A stretch of DNA of 64,000 nucleotides from Lutjanus erythropterus (lineage: Eukaryota > Chordata > Actinopteri > Lutjaniformes > Lutjanidae), in the NCBI GenBank assembly GCA_020091685.1, contig CM034613.1:17256932-17320931 (forward strand). The letters are read 5' to 3'. The notes below the pieces were generated by a model. It was not told where the DNA came from, searched no databases, and worked only from the letters and a program-made list of their open reading frames with translations. Shown in pieces: positions 36,530-46,900 of the stretch. Numbering within the stretch: position 1 is the first letter of the stretch; every line of letters begins with the position of its first letter. Position numbers and translations under genes: made by a program.

Positions 36530-37831
36530 CTAGAAGGACTTTTTCCACGACTTGCAGAGGATCTTCTGGAAGGCGCGTCTGAAGTCCCGGTTGAAGATGG
36601 TGTAGATGGCCGGGTTGAGGGAGCTGTTACAGTAGCCAATCCAGAAGAAGAATTTAAAGAGCGGGTCAGGGATCTTACACGAGTCCCTGCACACGCCATA
36701 CAGGCTGTAGCTGAAGAAAAAGGGGAACCAGCACACCACAAACACCCCCATGACCACAGCCAGTACGAAGGTAAATCTTTTCTCCCTGGCTTGTGACACC
36801 TTCTTCCTGGCTAAGGAGCTCCGGCGCCGTTTCCTCCTGGAGGCGAACAGGTCTCTAGATTTGTTGCTTACTCTGGAGATGCCTGTAGAGTGTTTGGAGA
36901 GGGAGGTCTTCTTCTGACTCGCCCTCTTGGCTCTCTGGGAGTCCTGCTGCTGGGGTTTGTGACCTTTGCCCTCTGAGGAGGAGCTCTCCTCCAGGTCTTC
37001 AGTCTGGTGCCCGATGGTGACCGTGCGGTGGCTGGGTGAAGGCGGGCACTGACAGTGACCATTCTCCTTCTCTGTGCCATGGAAAGGGGAGGTGGCTTTG
37101 CTCAGTCCATTCTCAGTTTGTGTGACACCATCAGGCCTTGGCTGCTTTCCCGACATGCTCCTGGTTCTGGTTTTGGCCACCTGGTATATCCTTATGTACA
37201 CCAGGATCATGATCAAGCAGGGTGCGAAGAAGGAGGCGATGCTGGAGGAGAGGATGTACCAAGTGTCATCGTTAAGCTCACACTGAGGCTGGGAGCTAAT
37301 CTCACTGTTGCTGTCTATAGAAATAAGAGGTGGAGAGGAGATGAAAGCAGATATAAGCCATACGATCAGGATAATGCACTTCACGCGCTTAGGAGTCCGC
37401 TTCAGATTGTACTCTACAGCCTGCGTAACGGACCAGTAGCGGTCCAGGCTTATTGCGCACAGATGCACAATAGAAGAAGTGCAGAATAAGACATCCAAAG
37501 CCAGATAAATACCGCACCAAACTTTCCCAAAATACCAGTAGCCCATGAGCTCATTCGCCAGAGAAAACGGCATCACCAGAGTGGCGACCAGGATGTCCGC
37601 GGTGGCAAGAGACACCAGGAACAGGTTCTGTGGGGCTTTCAGCGCCCTGCTCGTCAGCACCGCGATCACCACCAGAATATTCCCAACAACCGTGAAGAGG
37701 ATGAGGAAACTTACGAGAGCAGCGATGCTGGCGATCGCCGCTAAAGAATATCCACTGTCCAGACTCCAGGAGGAGGAATTCAGATGGATGACCGTGAACG
37801 CGTCCATTCCGCTGGCGTTAAACGGATCCAT
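36530..37831 (-). CDS. adra2c: alpha-2C adrenergic receptor, complete single-exon gene
   Basis: A plasma-membrane GPCR for adrenaline and noradrenaline; the family couples to Gi/o and lowers cAMP, often presynaptically. The 433-residue frame shows seven membrane segments. Visible landmarks: N-glycosylation sites N5 and N18; GN at 50-51 (TM1); D79 (TM2); C106 and C184, the likely disulfide; D113, the amine-binding Asp of TM3; DRY at 130-132; serines 196, 197 and 200 in TM5; CWFP at 367-370 (TM6); F396 and Y400; NPAIY at 406-410; and C426, a likely palmitoylation site. The third intracellular loop (about 221-349) is long, with EESSSS at 281-286 and a basic run RRKRRR at 332-337. Subtype C is chosen from [37 protein letters not shown] and [10 protein letters not shown]. 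The start has G at -3 and +4, with an in-frame TGA 57 nt upstream (37886-37888). The stop is TAG. Lack of introns is normal for alpha-2 receptors. The main alternative is another alpha-2 paralogue such as adra2d. Confidence 0.94.
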   Translation of the reverse strand: MDPFNASGMDAFTVIHLNSSSWSLDSGYSLAAIASIAALVSFLILFTVVGNILVVIAVLTSRALKAPQNLFLVSLATADILVATLVMPFSLANELMGYWYFGKVWCGIYLALDVLFCTSSIVHLCAISLDRYWSVTQAVEYNLKRTPKRVKCIILIVWLISAFISSPPLISIDSNSEISSQPQCELNDDTWYILSSSIASFFAPCLIMILVYIRIYQVAKTRTRSMSGKQPRPDGVTQTENGLSKATSPFHGTEKENGHCQCPPSPSHRTVTIGHQTEDLEESSSSEGKGHKPQQQDSQRAKRASQKKTSLSKHSTGISRVSNKSRDLFASRRKRRRSSLARKKVSQAREKRFTFVLAVVMGVFVVCWFPFFFSYSLYGVCRDSCKIPDPLFKFFFWIGYCNSSLNPAIYTIFNRDFRRAFQKILCKSWKKSF

Positions 37832-37968
37832 CCCGGCTGTGTGCGCGTCAAATAGATCCAGGACTGGATGGATGTTGGCATGGATTCACAAAACGCGCGC
37901 ACATGACAAGATTCCCACTTTGGAGGTGATTTGCAGCCTGTTGATCATGTGTAGCTGAGGATAACTAA

Positions 37969-37976
37969 CTTAAATA
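37969..37976 (-). promoter_or_regulatory. possible TATA-like box of adra2c
   Basis: On the minus strand this reads TATTTAAG, about 140 nt upstream of the adra2c ATG, at the edge of the more GC-rich block at 37990-38170. The distance would suit a 5' leader of about 100 nt. This is a motif match only; an AT-rich tract next to it (37981-37992) could give chance matches. Confidence 0.25.
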
Positions 37977-38155
37977 CTGATTTTAAAAAAATAATCTCCC
38001 GTGCACCCTGTTAATATAGTCTTGTCACGCGTCTCCTCCTGTCTGTCAGGAGTTGAGTGCCGTCCAGCAGCCGCAGCTCTCCCTCCTTCAGCATGGTGCG
38101 CTCTCGCTCCTAATGATGCCCCATGTGTTGTTCTCATAAAACTCACCCACTGCTG

Positions 38156-38165
38156 CCCCGCCCCC
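38156..38165 (-). promoter_or_regulatory. GC box (Sp1/KLF-type) upstream of adra2c
   Basis: The plus strand reads CCCCGCCCCC, the reverse complement of a canonical GC box, about 325 nt upstream of the adra2c start. It lies in a locally CpG-containing, GC-richer block (about 37990-38170), in contrast to the AT-rich surroundings. This suggests a CpG-type promoter, but transcription start sites cannot be seen from sequence. Confidence 0.4.
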
Positions 38166-38170
38166 GGCAC

Positions 38171-38504
38171 CCAGCATAATCTTCATATTGTTGGAATATG
38201 ATATGAAGACTGTAGTTTATCCCAAATTATCTCAATTCTCAAATATATTGTTTTATTATTACTGCATTGAGGCAAAAAAGTGTTAGATTTCTAAAATTTT
38301 ATGGCTTGATATGAGGGGAAATTAATGTGTTTTTAGAGTCTTTTGTCTCCCTTTTCAATAACCCTCAACTCACTGGAGGTCAGTGTTGCTGCACTCACAG
38401 TGAAGTCTTAAACTGCTTAAGACTGTCTTTGTAATCATAAAGCGAAGAGGCTGTCAGGGTATTTGAGGTAAAGTACAGACTTATAGAACAAAAACCAGTA
38501 ACAC
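38171..38504. other. 5' upstream region of adra2c, nothing further recognised
   Basis: AT-rich DNA beyond the GC-richer promoter block. No repeat or gene identified. It may hold distal promoter elements. Confidence 0.3.
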
Positions 38505-38966
38505 TTGAGTGTACAGCCCAACAGATACTGGATTTTTGGAGGCGATACTAATATTAGGAAGTAAGAAATATTTTTACACTGATAATTTGGATATTCTTCA
38601 TGCAGAATACAAAATATGTACATAAACACACGCATTTTACAGTTTTTCAATAAACCTAATGATCCAAAATGACACCAAGTAACTGAAGCAATAAGAACTC
38701 AGTAATAATAGTATAACAGTAATAAGTATAAAAAGTCTTCACAAATAGAGCAAATCATATGAATTAAACCTTTATGAAAAATGACCAAATATTCATAAAA
38801 TGCTGCCAATAAAGCTAAGAAATAAAGAAATCTGCATTATGTTCTATTAAAGAAACTGTTTTTTTTCGGTGCGTATTGGACAACATATATGATAATACAG
38901 ATATAGGCTGATATAGCTGTGATAGGCCGATATCGAGCCAATGATATCAGTCGACCAATACATGAG
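38505..38966 (+). repeat. non-autonomous element with GATATCGGC-type ends
   Basis: Starts near ACAGCCCAACAGATACTGG and ends in a run of GATATAGGCTGATATAG, GGCCGATATCGAGCC and TCGACCAATA words. AT-rich and noncoding within. The same family recurs inverted at 4216-4545. I recall it as a common fish DNA element, perhaps hAT-like; the superfamily is not shown by the sequence. Confidence 0.6.
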
Positions 38967-38976
38967 CCAGGCTCTG

Positions 38977-40246
38977 CTTTATGGGTACATGAACAAACAT
39001 GAACTCAGGCATGAATTCATGCATGACAAAGTAGGATTTTATTCAGGAATGTACAAGAATTTAAAGCATCTCAAGCATGACTTAATCCAAGAACTAGAAG
39101 AGTGACCTCTGCCAGGTAACCAAACAGAATATTTGGATGTAACTCTTTTGTAATCGCCAACATTTTGGTTGATTTTGTCATAATTAGTGAATTTCTTGAA
39201 TTATGGGCAAAAAAGTGGACATTTGTGCCAAGTTTGAAGAAATTCCTTCAAGGCATTCTTGAGATATTGTGTTGATGAATGAGATGATCAGAAAACATAA
39301 TGCTTCTGGCCACGACTTTTATTGGCGTGGAGGTGTAAGAAAAGGTTCATTGAGGTTTTTCAAAACTTATCAATTACAGAGGTCCTTCAGTATACACTCA
39401 TGAATGCGTACACAAAAAAATGAGGCTGCTATAGGTCTGGTAGCATGCGAGATTAGCTGTGGACAAGCTCCACGCCCGTTGGGCACACACACAGATCATG
39501 CAAACGATCACATGATCCCTCTCAGCCTTACCCCAGGCTGAGATCACAGCACGTGAATTAATGCAACAGCATGGGGATTTTAATCATTGTGATTTCTGAA
39601 TTATTAATGATGTTCATGTCCTCTTAATAAGACAGGACAAAAATCTGACCTGTCACAGCAGTGCACTTATCTTCTCTTAAACACAAATGTTCTAATCATG
39701 ATTAAGCACATCATCTTCATTACTTCATCAATTTGTGGCCCTTCAAATGAAGTAATGACCTGTTCACCTTTAATACTGATGAATAAGATTCCATGATTAA
39801 TGGTGCCATAGTCGTGAAATCCCATTTGTTTCGTATGCATACATACTATTGTTCTTTTCCTTACTAAATAACTGATGACTGAGTCCAAAATTATGATCTA
39901 AATAGAATTTGTAATTTACCCAACTATTTGACTTTATTTGAAGGGCCACAAACACGATGAAGTCATGAAGAAATAACGTTAAGTTAGTCATGATTACAAC
40001 ACTTGTATTAAACAGGATACATGTGTAACACTGGTCAGTGTTTTGTTCTGTCCCTTTAACTGCAGACTTATCTAAGATATCATTAATAGCTCAGAAATCA
40101 TGATGATTGATGATCATTAGTTTTTGCATTAATTAACACATTGTTCCTGCATTAGTCATACATGTTCATGAATGAATTGATTAATGCTTTGTCATGCATG
40201 AAATCATGTGTGAATTAATGATCATTTATGTACCCATACTATAAAG
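38977..40246. mobile_element. 1.27-kb element with ~55-bp inverted ends, carrying a nested repeat
   Basis: The left arm 38977-39031 (CTTTATGGGTACATGAAC through TGCATGACAAAG) is complementary to 40187-40246 (CTTTGTCATGCATGAA through TACCCATACTATAAAG) with some mismatches. No transposase frame is visible, so it is non-autonomous. A different repeat family lies inside at 39101-39340. It begins about ten bases after the 38505-38966 element ends. Confidence 0.7.
39101..39340 (+). repeat. interspersed repeat nested in the 38977-40246 element
   Basis: Contains the phrases TGCCAAGTTTGAAGAAATTC, CAAGGCATTCTTGAGATAT, AACATAATGCTTCTGGCCAC and GGCGTGGAGGTGTAAG in the order I recall for a high-copy teleost repeat (usual ending GGCGCGGAGGCATAA). 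No open frame. Its position inside another element makes it the later arrival. Confidence 0.65.
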
Positions 40247-40502
40247 TCTTGAGCAAAAACCTTCCAAACTCATGCAGGATTTGATTTTTGAAGTGGTGTG
40301 TGTTTATATGGCAGCAGTTGTGTGGAAGAGAGGGTGAAGAGGAGTCAGTGTGAGAGTGGATGGGGGGAGGCGGGGGGAGGAGAGGGAGGTTGAAGATGTG
40401 AGGCTTGTTGGGATTTTGGAGTTGAAAAGATAGATTGGATTTTCAACAGTCTGCTGCGTTTCACCTCTTCCTTCGCTCACCCACATGTCGGCTCATTTTC
40501 AT

Positions 40503-40528
40503 CGCACACACACACGCACACACACACG
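40503..40528. repeat. imperfect (CA)n tract
   Basis: CA dinucleotides broken by single G substitutions, read directly from the sequence. Confidence 0.9.
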
Positions 40529-40535
40529 TACTGTA

Positions 40536-40745
40536 CACTGTAAAAAAATAAACTATTTGCTTCAACTTAAAACAAGTTAGTGTCTGGGCTGCTTTAAAAT
40601 TTTAAGTTGACTGAATGTGAAAATACAAGTTTAGGGAATTTCGTGATGATTCAAAAACAAATAAACTTTTCTTGTCAAATACACTCGATATTAATTCAGT
40701 TGTACTTACTTACTTCAAAAATTATTCACAGTGAGCTTTGAACCC
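40536..40745 (+). repeat. interspersed repeat, same family as 7237-7533
   Basis: Starts CACTGTAAAAAAATAAAC, then TTCAACTTAAAACAAGTTAG, GTCTGGGCTGC, TTAAGTTGACTGAATG and, further in, ATTATTCACAGTGAG. These match the complement of the 7.3-kb copy in order. The family may continue to about 40960, where TCTCAACT and CAAGTTAGCAGAACTTG recall the same ends. Confidence 0.7.
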
Positions 40746-41974
40746 ATTTATTATTGTTTGAGTGCTTATATTAAATGGTTGCAATTGAAATTAACCGTTA
40801 TTCACTTTCGCTTTGAAATACAAAATACACTTTTTCAAAAACTGAAAGATTCATCTTTTTCTATGAAGAAAAATAAATTATCTCAACTAGACAATTTGCT
40901 TAAAAAATAGAAAAGATAGTTGCCTTCAAGACTTCAAGTTAGCAGAACTTGTTTGTGTTGATTAATGAGAAAAGATTAGTTGATTCCATTAAACTCCTGT
41001 TTGATTTTTAACATTATATATGCACCAGTTTGAGTTGGACTCAAACGTCAGGCATTACAGTTGGAGCATCTAGAGCATTCTGTGAGCTCTGCGATCTGCT
41101 TGATTGTAATTTATTGTATTTAAGAGATTGAATAAGACCCTTGCTGCTGTGTCAGTGTTATAATGTCTCTGTTCATGCTTTAATCAAACCATGCCCCCCC
41201 CCCTCCAGGGGGAGCTGGTTTTATTGCACAGGAACAAAACATTTCTGCTGTGCAATATTTGTTGTCTGTTTTTTTTTTTCTGCTGTTTTTCTTCAATAAA
41301 ACGGTGATTAATGAAAGGAGAGGGAGGCTCTGATAATTCTGAATTTCATAGCTGTTCTCCACTCTGCAGAACAGAACAGTACAGAGCAGCGCTGCACACG
41401 CCTGCCTGTGATGGAAGTGAAGTAGCCACCTTCTCGCTTTCAAGAGGCACAAGCCAAAAAGGTTGAGATCTTCTCGCCGTTAGCACAAATTGTGGCATTT
41501 CACACCCGATGTTTCATAACAGAAACTTTCAAAAATGGTATCTACAGTATGCTTAGCAAACGTTATAAAACATGAAGTTAAGCGGTCAAAATTTGATTCT
41601 AGGGTACCAAAAGTGGTAGATTGAGAGGAATTTCCCACTAAACTCATGAAGATGTATGATTTCAGACGGGTGTTGTTGCAAAGATTAAGATTATTTTCCT
41701 CCCTTCAGTGGGTTCATTTTTCAGTTTGTCTTAAATTCACATATTGGATATAAATAAATGCATATCAGACATATATGTAAAAGATTAGATGTGAGGTGTG
41801 TTGATGTTCCAGTAACAGAAGTACTGTAGTGAAGTGGTTGAGTATCATATAGGGGCAGGCTTTGCCATTCGGGGGCCTAAGGCAAACACAGACGAGGCCC
41901 TCCACGTTCCTCATTCTCCCAACTTTTCAATCCTTGATTAAATAATAAGTTGCAAAGCTAAACTTTTACACATG
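40746..41974. other. intergenic, no gene seen
   Basis: No coding signal. Around 41860-41905 GCATTCGGGGGCCTAAGGC-type wording resembles a common fish repeat fragment. Confidence 0.35.
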
Positions 41975-42235
41975 GTCAAGTGTCGAGGATGAATTGAGGA
42001 GTCAAATAGCCTCAGGAAAGAAGCTGCTCTGTAGACTGGTTTTACAGCAGTGGATACTTCTGTATCTCTTGCCAGACGGCAGTTATGTGAACGGGCTGTG
42101 GCAGGTACTGTCTTTTAGTATCCTGCCACTTTCTCCTTTTTTCAGCACTACTGGGGTAGCTTTGCTTAATTTTTCAACAGTCTGTACACCACGCTGAATG
42201 AGTTGACTGCTGTTTTCCTGAATCATTTCCACAAA
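41975..42235 (-). mobile_element. LINE remnant (C-terminal end of reverse transcriptase ORF)
   Basis: On the minus strand the translation LPSGKRYRSIHCCKTSL followed by QSSFFPEAI is the characteristic C-terminal end of an L2/CR1/Rex1-group LINE ORF2 (usual form LPSGRRYRS...KNSFFP.AI). Upstream residues are broken by stops, and no reverse-transcriptase catalytic motif is present. This is a strongly 5'-truncated, decayed copy, as is usual for LINEs. Confidence 0.7.
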
Positions 42236-43128
42236 TCCGCAGTAAAATCATGGAATAGTACAGGAGTTAGAAGAGATACGCTAAGACACCCATGAATTAA
42301 CCATTCTGATGTCATTTTAGCAAATGGATTTTTAGAAAGTCATAGCTGATATGGTATCATGATCGACTTCTAACCGTATGTATATTGTAATATTTGAATA
42401 AGCTTAAAATGAAGTGACTCTTCAGACGATAATCTTTCATGATCCATCCCACGCCCCTGAAACATTTAGGATTCAAAGATATTTCATTTTTATTCAAGGT
42501 TATCCAGGACGCAGAGGTGGATTTAAATGGACGCAACATATTAAATGTGAGAACCTTGAAAACCAACAGAAATGATTAGCATACCTTTGCAGTAATGTGA
42601 GAAAGACAGCGAATGTATAAAAAACTTCAACATTTTTCAAGAAAAATAAAGATTATCAGTATCATTGGGAAATAATACAGCATGCATTTCCACAAAACAG
42701 CTTGACAGAATGAACACTGGTACCTCTAATGTTAACTTATCCTCCAAGACTGTGACCTAACATATCAATTACATCATATCACCACCATTCTATTACTTAA
42801 TAACCCTGATTCACAGACACACACACGGTCAAAGAATCTTGATTTCTCTCAAAACTGAAAGATGCCTGTAGCGATGCACAATGGATTGATGTGGCTCCCT
42901 CATACTGTACAGAGCTGAGCTTGTCAGTAGTAACTGAATGTCAGCATACACAGCGTGAGAAGATGCAGCACATCCCTCTGTCAGCAGCATCTCATGAAAA
43001 CATCAAGCCTCACAAGCAAGTCAATCCAAGGCTTTGACGTCTTACAAAATGTATGAGGCCTGTGGTGTATCATATTGAATAGTGTAACTCTACAAAAGAC
43101 ACAGAGTATATCAGCATCTACATGTTCT
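42236..43128. other. intergenic between two LINE remnants
   Basis: No gene or named repeat seen. Confidence 0.35.
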
Positions 43129-43520
43129 ATTGAATAGAAGAGAATAGAATAGAATGGATTACTTCTGTATCTCTTGCAAGACAGCAGCGGGGTGAACAAG
43201 CAGTGGCTGGGGTGGGTATTGACTTTTAGTATCCTCTGGGCTGATGCTCGGTAGATGGGCACCAGTGATGTTCTGCGTGGTTTTAATGACCCGCTGTAGA
43301 GTTTTCCTGACTTGGGCTGTGCACATCCAATGCCAGTTTGTGATGTTTCAAGTTAGGATGCCTTCGATTGCTCCTCTGTAAAAGTTAACAACATAGCACA
43401 GGAATTTTGCCCTTTTAAATTTCCTTAAGAAATACAGCCATTTCTGATCTTTTTTTGCTGATGTGGAGATGTGTGATGTTCATGACAGGTTCTCTGTCAT
43501 GTTGGATTGTTTTTTTTTAT
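43129..43520 (-). mobile_element. LINE remnant with ATTCT-type 3' tail
   Basis: Minus-strand translation gives RKTLQRVIKTTQNITGAHLP and, in a shifted frame, AQRILKVNTHPSHCLFTPL then CKRYRS. These match the C-terminal region of CR1/L2/Rex1-type LINE ORF2 (VIKTAQNITG.HLPSI, RRILKD.THPSH.LFT.LPSGRRYRS). At least one frameshift separates the two blocks. The element ends at 43129-43155 in a short ATTCT tandem tract, as such LINEs often do. The 5' limit, near 43520, is approximate; the catalytic domain is absent. Confidence 0.75.
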
Positions 43521-43589
43521 ACAATGCCCATGGTAAAAATAAAAATAAAATGGTAATATTCCAATGGTAACATAAAAAAAATATTATTT

Positions 43590-43830
43590 TCCTTTTATGG
43601 CTCAAATTTGTTTGTAGTTTTTAGTAGTTAACTACACAAAAATGGCAAGAAAAAATTAACTGCTTGAATTACTATGCAAATATGAATGCATTCAAACTCC
43701 CAGCAGTCTACTGCAAAATGTGGTAAAACTACTAGTTTATTTAAATGTATTTCACTACTCCCCAACACTGGCTTTATCTTTTTAATCAAACGCAAGAGCA
43801 AATCAAGTGAAACCTTCAGCCTGTCCACTC
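43590..43830. repeat. possible interspersed repeat with AGTAGTTAACTAC word
   Basis: Contains TTTTAGTAGTTAACTACA and, further on, CCCAGCAGTCTACTGC and CTACTAGTTTATTTAAATG. These resemble fish DNA-element sequence I have seen but cannot name. Confidence 0.3.
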
Positions 43831-43844
43831 TGGAAGAGGCAGAC

Positions 43845-43990
43845 AGACTTCAGCAGACCTCTGCAGTACTTCAGTATCTGTTGGGGAGAGAGGTGAGAGT
43901 ATGACTCACTGTCTTACCTCATTCCCGTCCAGAGAGTTGAACCCGTGACCTCCCAGTCACAAGTCTGCCTCCGTCTGCTTCCTCATACAG
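43845..43990 (-). repeat. tRNA-derived SINE fragment
   Basis: On the minus strand GAGGTCACGGGTTCAAC carries a pol III B-box (GGTTCAAC), preceded by GGCAGACTTGTGACTGG in the anticodon-arm position and followed by TGGACGGGAATGAGG. That order is typical of teleost tRNA-head SINEs. The A box is poorly kept and there is no full cloverleaf, so it is not a tRNA gene. Confidence 0.55.
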
Positions 43991-46900
43991 CTCCCAGTAG
44001 CCTCCATACCACTGCAGCAGCAGACCTGCAGGGCCAGGTTCACTTCTACAAATTCACAGTTGCCAAATGAGTGCAGAAAAGTTATAATTCATTCTCTTTA
44101 TTGCTGCTTTCCTGAGAACTCACAGCTTACTGGAATAACAAGTTGTAGCTTTGCATTTTGTTTCCACAGGCAAATTGTACTCACGCTGTCAACATCTATA
44201 TGAATATTGCACTAGATAACTTGTGTTGTGATGTGTACTCCTCAATTATTGATTGGAAGCTCCTCTTAATGTATCCATTTTCTGTGTTCTAGTGATATGC
44301 CAATTGACATTAAAAAAAAAAAGAAAGAAAAAACACCATGACAACACTTCTTGTTGTTTCTGTGCAAGACCAGAGGAGGGGGGTTGTGGGGAGGTGACCA
44401 GGTACTGGTGATCTGCAGGGGTTCAGATGTGTTGAGTGTGAAGGAGGTGAGATGAGCTGACAGCCATCACAAACATTTTATGTTTGTTTAAAGAACCCAG
44501 CGATGATGGGAAATGATGTCTGTTCTCTTATTGGTCTTGTCAGTGTGTATCAACACTGTAATGCTCTTCTCGTGTGCCTTTAATATCCTTTGACAAGCTT
44601 TGTCTGTTGTTTCTTGGATCTTCGGTGCAATATGTCCTGTTTATTGGTTTTGATGTTTTGCTGTTTCGACAGGAATGTCAGTGGACTGGTGTTGAAAATG
44701 AGTGCAGGATGTTTTATTTTCATTGTCTGAGATCAAACTGAATCATGATGCATCATCCATAAACTTGCAACCTTAGTTACTGGTCACATTACATCTTGTT
44801 TTTTCCTTAATTTGTTGAAGGAGAGAACTGTGGGGAACGTGAAAAGTGGAGTAAAGTTTTTTGAGGCTCCAGAGGGAGCTGTGCAAAATCTGCTTAACAG
44901 CCTCAAGTAATGCCAGTTTGAAAATGAAGAAAATGTGGGTGTGTGGAGTGAGTAAGAAGTGAGCTTTGAGAGTAGCGGCTCAAGGCTACATGAACCACAC
45001 ATCCGAATGAATTGTGGGTAATGTATAGGTGCCAGATTAGGACAAGAAAGAAGAACACATGCTACATTGATTTTCTTAATCCTTTTTTAAAAACCAACTG
45101 TTTTAAGTGAATCTTTTTCATTTATGTTGTGTGAGTTTAGGTCGTCTATACAAGCAGCTGATTACAACCCATATTTACAGTTTATGGGCAGTGACCTCTA
45201 GTGGACGTAGTAATTAATACAGGAACAAAGAAGGACTAATTTAGTGTGAATTTGGAGTTCAGGGTTTGTTATCTCACTTTTTTTTTTTATTTCCTCAGTG
45301 TAGAAAGAAAGCAAAATAAATATTAAATATCAAACAATGCAAGTAATTTGGTGTAGATCAGTGGTTGGGTTTGAGTGTAGAGACATAATTTGATTTACAT
45401 TTTCTTCACCTTCTTTTTCAAAATATGTGCTTGGATCAACTGATTGTGCTGATGTCCACCTTTATAGAAAAGGAGATGCATCAGCATGCTGGATGCACAG
45501 CAGCACGCAGTCATGGAATTGGATGATTAAATGCCACATCACAGGAGCAGAACTTGTTCCTTGCACAGAACGACAGAAAACAAGGTTTATAGCAGCAGCA
45601 GTGTTGTTACAACAGGCGTCGACAGCGTTAACTGGACGTCAGAGCTGAGGAGTCAGTCAAGGAGAGTCGAGTGAACAAACAGTCCCTGCAGAGCGCCGCT
45701 GAGGAGTGAGCAGCATATTGTTAAATGAACACAAAAGGCACTTGTGAGGCATGACGAGGAGCTGAGGGGGAGAGACGGCTGAGTGAAAAGCTCAGCGTGA
45801 ACCCCTTTGTTGCCTGATCATTATGGGCGAGAAAGCCTTACAACCCTAATCAGACACTTATTTGCAGGTAATAATTCGCAATTATTTATTTAATTTGCAT
45901 ATTTGGTGTCAGGAGAATGATTTTGATAAAGTTAATGCGTCTGAATCATCCACATTTCTGAAAATCCGACAATTCATACAGTGATTTTGGCAGGTCCTCC
46001 TTCATGCAGAGCGTTGCCATTAGGACGGCTACTTGAATCTTTTTAACACCAAATTTCAGATGTTCAGAGAGAGCTTTCATGTTTCACTCAAAAGTATTTT
46101 TCTTCAGTTTCAGTGCCCAGCTGGATGTCTAAATTAAGCCTTAAATCTTCTCCAAAATTATGTAATAACATTGCCGACACCCTAATATATTTAAAACCAG
46201 AAATGACTGAATCATTGAGCCTGCAAGCGATCTGTGGTATAAATCTGATCAGCACATGTGAGCAGCTCATGTCCCAGATTCTGCAGATAAACATTTCCTT
46301 TATGAAGCTAAATTTGTTTATAATTCATTGGAATTACTTGACTAATTAATTGAAAATCCCTGCCACATATTGTCATTTGTTGTACAGTCACTACCACTGA
46401 GTGATGTAATTTGTGTAAAAAGGAAAAGCCCTCTGATCAATCACACAAATAATTTACTCCCCCGTGTCATTTGGGGGCGTTTAATGGCACTATTTGTCAG
46501 TTGTTCCCTCTATAATCCTGTCAGGATAATGACTGTCATGAAGGTATTGTTACTGTGACGCTGAAGAGTTGGGCAGGGTTCTCAATAATTTTCAAATCAT
46601 CAAAGGAGGAGGACTACAAGTTACTATCCAGTGCTCACAAGATTAGACATGGGTACAAAATACTACTTCTGGGGCTCTGTAGTGGTCCAACAAACTATAT
46701 TATTATCCTGGAACATTATCTTCAGTCATATTGATATGAAAAGGTGTGGCAAACACAGGTGTTCCCAATGGTACTAATTAAGGTCCTGTTCCATTTAGTG
46801 TAGCAGAGAATTTCTAGTGAGTCAACATGCACAAATGCAGCACCTTGACTCCGTTTGACCTGAATGGTAAAAACTACCGGGGATCATCATCAGTCTCGAA

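Noticed and set aside
37055-37489. 144-codon plus-strand frame opposite adra2c
   Set aside because: It lies wholly antisense to the receptor gene and has no recognisable domain; it is a shadow of the real reading frame. The same holds for 37545-37958 and 36868-37080.
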